A program made the translations under genes and the position numbers. Source: CAYSNP01 sp050945855 (GTDB lineage: Bacteria > Bacillota > Clostridia > Christensenellales > DTU072). Taken from it: DNA of 25,767 nt. The stretch covers positions 1 to 25,767 of the forward strand of contig JBMNTS010000017.1 in assembly GCA_050945855.1 (NCBI GenBank), given 5' to 3'. The first letter of the stretch is position 1. Each line of letters starts with the position of its first letter. This document shows, one piece after another, positions 22,498 to 25,767 of the stretch. A model generated the notes under the pieces. That model did no database searches. It saw only the letters and a program-made list of their open reading frames with translations, and was not told the origin of the DNA.

Positions 22498-25404
22498 ATG
22501 AAATTAGGAAAGATATTGACTGTCGTCCTATTGCTGATTCTATTGACCGGCGTCGCGTACGGTATTTATACTTTAGGTTATCCTTATCTGGAGAAATATC
22601 TGCAGGCGCAAAAAGGGCCGATAGACAAAGGCACTCCCCCTGAAGAGACTATTGTTGCGGTAGCAATAGACCGGGCAAGCAGCGGCAACTTATACAGCGG
22701 CGAGGGAGGGAACGTTTACTTTCAATTTTATGAAAATGAAATTGACTGGGACAGTATGCGCATTGCCATTACATATGGGGACGATAAGGTGCAGACCATT
22801 TCCCTTACCGAGGATATGCTTTCCGAAGAAGACCTTGAAAGTTTGGAGAGAGGCGGCGTCAATTCGTTTATAGTGGATATAGGCGGCGCTCAGGTTATTA
22901 TCACAATCAAAATTATTCCTCACACCCAAGAGATTACCTACACCGTCAGCTTTGACGCCAGAGGGGGATCCGAAGTTCCTCCCGTGTTATCCGACGCCAA
23001 CGGCTTGGTAAGCTTTTTACCGTCCAGTTCTGTCAAAGAAGGATATGTTTTCAAAGGCTGGTTTACCGCCGACGACAAATTGGCGACCGCGCCCTTAACT
23101 GTTACGGGCGATATTACTCTTTATGCAAAATGGCGTGACTTGCGCACTTACGAAGTTACCTTCCTGGGTAAGGACGGCAATGTGCTGAAGGTGGAAGAGG
23201 TAGAGCACGGACAAAACGCCACCGCTCCCGACGCGCCTCAAATCACAGGCTGGGAATTTATCAAGTGGAGCAGCCCTACCAACAACATTACTTCGGACAA
23301 GACGATCCAAGCTGAATACAGGCAGTTGAAACGGCAGGTTGTTTTCCGTTCCTCGGAATGGGGCGTGGGCAACGATGTGACCATTGACGTAAATTACGGC
23401 GAGAGCCTGCCTGCCAACCTTATTCCCGAAGTTCCCGCAAAAGTGGGTTATACCGCGGCGTGGAACAGGCAAACTTTCAATAACATCACCGAAAATATTT
23501 TTGTGGACGCGGTGTATACGATTATTAAACTGACGGTGACTTTCTGGTCCGATGAATGGCAGCCTTCGGAGTATGTGGTGAGGACGGTTAATTACGGCAC
23601 CACATTACCCGCTTCTCTTATACCGACCCTGCCTCCTGAAAGGCCGGGATATGATTTAGCCTGGGATGAGAGCGTAAGCCTGGAAAACATTACCCAGAAT
23701 CTGGACATAAAAGCGGTATATACGCCTAAAAAATATACGATACAATTCAGAAGGCCGTATCAGAGCGGAGGCGGAAGCGCGCTGTTGGATCAAATTATGG
23801 CGGATCACGATTCTCATATCACGCCTTACGATACCGGCAAGGGTTTGCCCGATTACGACGTAAAATGGTATACCACCCCCAATCCCGGACCAAACGATAA
23901 TCCTGTAGATTTTGCTACCTATGTAGTGACAGGCCCGGTAAATTTCTTTGTAAAGGAAATAGATTTAAGGATTTATTATGTAGACTTTGCCTATAATATC
24001 GGCGCAGGCGACGTTGTGTTCGCCACGGCGGAAGTAATGGGCGAGGGCAGCCCGCTGCTGCCTTACAGACCCGCCGCTCCTCAACTGGAAGGTTATACTT
24101 TCAGTGCCTGGAGCGTACCCGAAGATTATACCGTGTCCAAGCATATTACCGTTTACGCTTTTTATAACGTCAACCATTATATGGTAAGATTCTTTGAGAG
24201 GAACACTCTTATAGAAGAAAGCAGCAAAGCTTACGGCACCCTTATTACACCGCCCGCCGGATACGACGAAGAGCGCGAAGGCTTTACCTTTGAAGGCTGG
24301 TTTACTTCTCCCATCTTTGCCGCGGGCACCGTCGTTGACTTTAACGCCGGAGTTGCGGTAACAGGTCCTATCAATCTTTACGCCAAATGGGTCAGCCTGG
24401 ATAAAGGCAGCGAAGGACTGGAATTTAATTATGTGGAAATAAGCGAGGGCTTTGCTTATTACGAAATTATCGGATATGCCGGGTATTCCGACCTTGAGGT
24501 CAAAATACCGAGCATGTATGAAGGTCTTGACGTAAAAGGCATCAGCGACGGCGCTTTCAAAGATTGCGGCGATATTACCTCTATAGAATTGCCTTCGGAA
24601 TTGGAATATCTGGACGAAAACGCTTTCGCCAACACTTATTCGCTGAGCGCGTTTACTACCAAACCCGGAGCCTCTTTCTATAAAGCTGTGAACGGAATAT
24701 TGTATTCCGCGGATGACAGCGTGCTTGTACGCTATCCCGCCGCAAAGAGCGCTGCCGGTTTTGTAATCCCCGCCTCCGTAACAACAATAGCGAAGGGAGC
24801 CTTTGCTTTTGTTAACGATTTAACAACTCTGGAATTTGAGGAGTCCGCTTTGATTGAGCGGATAGAAGCGGGGGCTTTTAAAGGCTGTTTCGAGCTTGTC
24901 AGCGCGGATCTGCCGGATACGATTACTTTCTTAGGTGAGGAAGCGTTTGGCGATTGTATCTCGCTTGCTACCGTTACCGGCGGCGAAGGTCTTATCAGCG
25001 TAGGCAAAAACGCTTTTGAGTCCACCGAGTGGCTTGCCGACCAAACATCTGATTTTGTCACTCTTGCGGATGTGCTCATCCTTTATAAAGGCAGCGGAGC
25101 GATTACCCTTGACAATAATATTGTAGTTATCGCGGACGGAGCGTTTGCGGGCACGCAGATTACTTCGGTTACCATTGGTCAAGCCTCATCGTTAGCGTAT
25201 ATCGGCAAAGAAGCGTTTAAGAATTGCGTAAAACTTACGACCATAAACATTCTTATCGCGGATATGCCCGAGATAGGCGCCAACGCCTTTGGCGGCATAA
25301 GCGGCAGCGCCACTCTTTACGTTCCTGCCGAACTGCTTGCCGAGTATGAGGCAAATCCCGCTCTTATCAACTTCGTCAACGCCGGCGCAATACAGGCATA
25401 CTAA
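22498..25404 (+). CDS. Surface protein with InlB-like repeats and BspA-type leucine-rich repeats
   Basis: The 968-residue protein starts with a hydrophobic segment (about 5-28) that exports it and may stay as an anchor. A non-repetitive part follows (about 40-145). Seven InlB B-like (Listeria-Bacteroides) repeats run from about 147 to 640. The clearest are the first and last, with the GYVFKGWFT...YAKW and GFTFEGWFT...YAKW pattern; the middle ones have degenerate ends (AVY, AEY, AFY). BspA-type leucine-rich repeats (about 650-955) follow, with ISDGAFKDC, IEAGAFKGC and IGKEAFKNC. No LPxTG motif, SLH domain or dockerin is seen. Likely an exposed adhesin or scaffold; its ligand is unknown. It has its own strong promoter and terminator. 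Confidence 0.88.
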   Translation: MKLGKILTVVLLLILLTGVAYGIYTLGYPYLEKYLQAQKGPIDKGTPPEETIVAVAIDRASSGNLYSGEGGNVYFQFYENEIDWDSMRIAITYGDDKVQTISLTEDMLSEEDLESLERGGVNSFIVDIGGAQVIITIKIIPHTQEITYTVSFDARGGSEVPPVLSDANGLVSFLPSSSVKEGYVFKGWFTADDKLATAPLTVTGDITLYAKWRDLRTYEVTFLGKDGNVLKVEEVEHGQNATAPDAPQITGWEFIKWSSPTNNITSDKTIQAEYRQLKRQVVFRSSEWGVGNDVTIDVNYGESLPANLIPEVPAKVGYTAAWNRQTFNNITENIFVDAVYTIIKLTVTFWSDEWQPSEYVVRTVNYGTTLPASLIPTLPPERPGYDLAWDESVSLENITQNLDIKAVYTPKKYTIQFRRPYQSGGGSALLDQIMADHDSHITPYDTGKGLPDYDVKWYTTPNPGPNDNPVDFATYVVTGPVNFFVKEIDLRIYYVDFAYNIGAGDVVFATAEVMGEGSPLLPYRPAAPQLEGYTFSAWSVPEDYTVSKHITVYAFYNVNHYMVRFFERNTLIEESSKAYGTLITPPAGYDEEREGFTFEGWFTSPIFAAGTVVDFNAGVAVTGPINLYAKWVSLDKGSEGLEFNYVEISEGFAYYEIIGYAGYSDLEVKIPSMYEGLDVKGISDGAFKDCGDITSIELPSELEYLDENAFANTYSLSAFTTKPGASFYKAVNGILYSADDSVLVRYPAAKSAAGFVIPASVTTIAKGAFAFVNDLTTLEFEESALIERIEAGAFKGCFELVSADLPDTITFLGEEAFGDCISLATVTGGEGLISVGKNAFESTEWLADQTSDFVTLADVLILYKGSGAITLDNNIVVIADGAFAGTQITSVTIGQASSLAYIGKEAFKNCVKLTTINILIADMPEIGANAFGGISGSATLYVPAELLAEYEANPALINFVNAGAIQAY

Positions 25405-25430
25405 CAAGCGCAGCTTATTCCAAGCCAACC

Positions 25431-25457
25431 ATAAAAGGCTCCTACGGAGCCTTTTAT
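25431..25457 (+). terminator. Intrinsic terminator after the surface protein gene
   Basis: ATAAAAGGCTCC (25431-25442) and GGAGCCTTTTAT (25446-25457) form a perfect 12-bp stem with a TAC loop. The flanking A and T runs are within the stem, so it may work in both directions. Confidence 0.88.
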
Positions 25458-25767
25458 CAATAGTAATTTAAAACACATGACACACGGAATGTGTCGCAAT
25501 ATGTCGAAAAAAGTAGAAATGAATATTACCAGGAGAAATAATATCATCTTGATACGTTTTTTTTATTTCTGCGAGTATTTTATTACATGCTTCTCTCGAA
25601 TAGTAGACTCCATTCTTGATAACTCCAGGATGCCCTTCTAGGGCTATTCATGCCTCCGGCTTGCCGGAGGTTTTGACTATTTTATAGATGACATCGACCT
25701 TATTTAGCATACTTTAGGGATTAGTACCCTATTCACTATAATAATTCTTTTTCAAAAACCTATTGAC
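25458..25767. other. AT-rich region with several small hairpins and no convincing gene
   Basis: This stretch is clearly richer in A and T than the rest of the window. It holds hairpins at 25479-25495 (GACACA/TGTGTC), 25632-25644 (GCCCT/AGGGC), 25653-25670 (8-bp GC-rich) and 25715-25731 (TAGGG/CCCTA). On the minus strand a frame from an ATG at 25710 runs 20 codons to a TGA at 25648-25650, then stays open for another 59 codons to a TAA at 25468-25470. Neither half resembles a known protein. It may be a degraded gene, the edge of a mobile element cut by the window, or chance. Confidence 0.4.
25653..25674 (+). terminator. GC-rich hairpin with short T-run
   Basis: CCTCCGG (25653-25659) pairs with CCGGAGG (25664-25670) around CTTG, followed by four T. 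It reads as a plus-strand terminator, but no plus-strand gene or clear promoter lies between it and the terminator at 25457. An unknown short RNA or an element end are alternatives. Confidence 0.5.

Noticed and set aside
25458..25767. CRISPR array
   Set aside because: The inverted repeats differ from one another and there are no regularly spaced direct repeats.

Overview
The window looks like a chromosomal segment of a Gram-positive, Clostridia-like bacterium (Bacillota), probably an uncultured gut-type lineage. The support is strong AGGAGG-type ribosome binding sites, a large SRP RNA with an Alu domain, ClpC, a long-form hibernation factor, a YbaK-containing prolyl-tRNA synthetase, an Nfn-type transhydrogenase and an InlB-repeat/BspA-LRR surface protein. 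Genus cannot be told. Stops TAA and TGA are both used normally, so the code is standard. Most of the window is core chromosome.

Left part (1-7000). It opens inside a glycoside-hydrolase-like protein (GH123/DUF6067-type). This gene converges, across a two-way terminator, on a membrane-anchored FMN-binding protein. Then come the SRP RNA with a near-consensus promoter and, 25 nt later, a small lipoprotein, then proS. A leftward cluster follows: a cysteine desulfurase, a 95-aa protein and a Met/Asn-rich 115-aa protein. The desulfurase is divergent from a small Se/S-carrier-like (DUF3343) gene.

Central part (7000-16300) is a rightward run: nth, nfnA, nfnB, obg and yhbY with overlaps or short gaps, then radC from its own promoter, galU, clpC and hpf, closed by a strong terminator. 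DNA repair, electron bifurcation, ribosome assembly, UDP-glucose synthesis, proteolysis and ribosome hibernation are thus encoded side by side.

Right part (16300-25767). A sugar isomerase-like gene, pgi and an Mrr-type restriction nuclease form one transcription unit. rpsO and pnp follow, each with a structured leader. A 968-aa surface protein with seven InlB-like repeats and a BspA-type leucine-rich domain has its own promoter and a two-hairpin leader. The last ~300 bases are visibly more AT-rich, have no convincing gene and are dense in small hairpins. They may be the edge of a mobile or degraded element.

No CRISPR array, tRNA, rRNA or complete insertion sequence was seen. The least ordinary items are the Mrr nuclease inside a housekeeping operon, the non-canonical SRP RNA apical loop, the leaders of rpsO, pnp and the surface protein, the apparently leaderless nth promoter, and the hairpin-rich right end.
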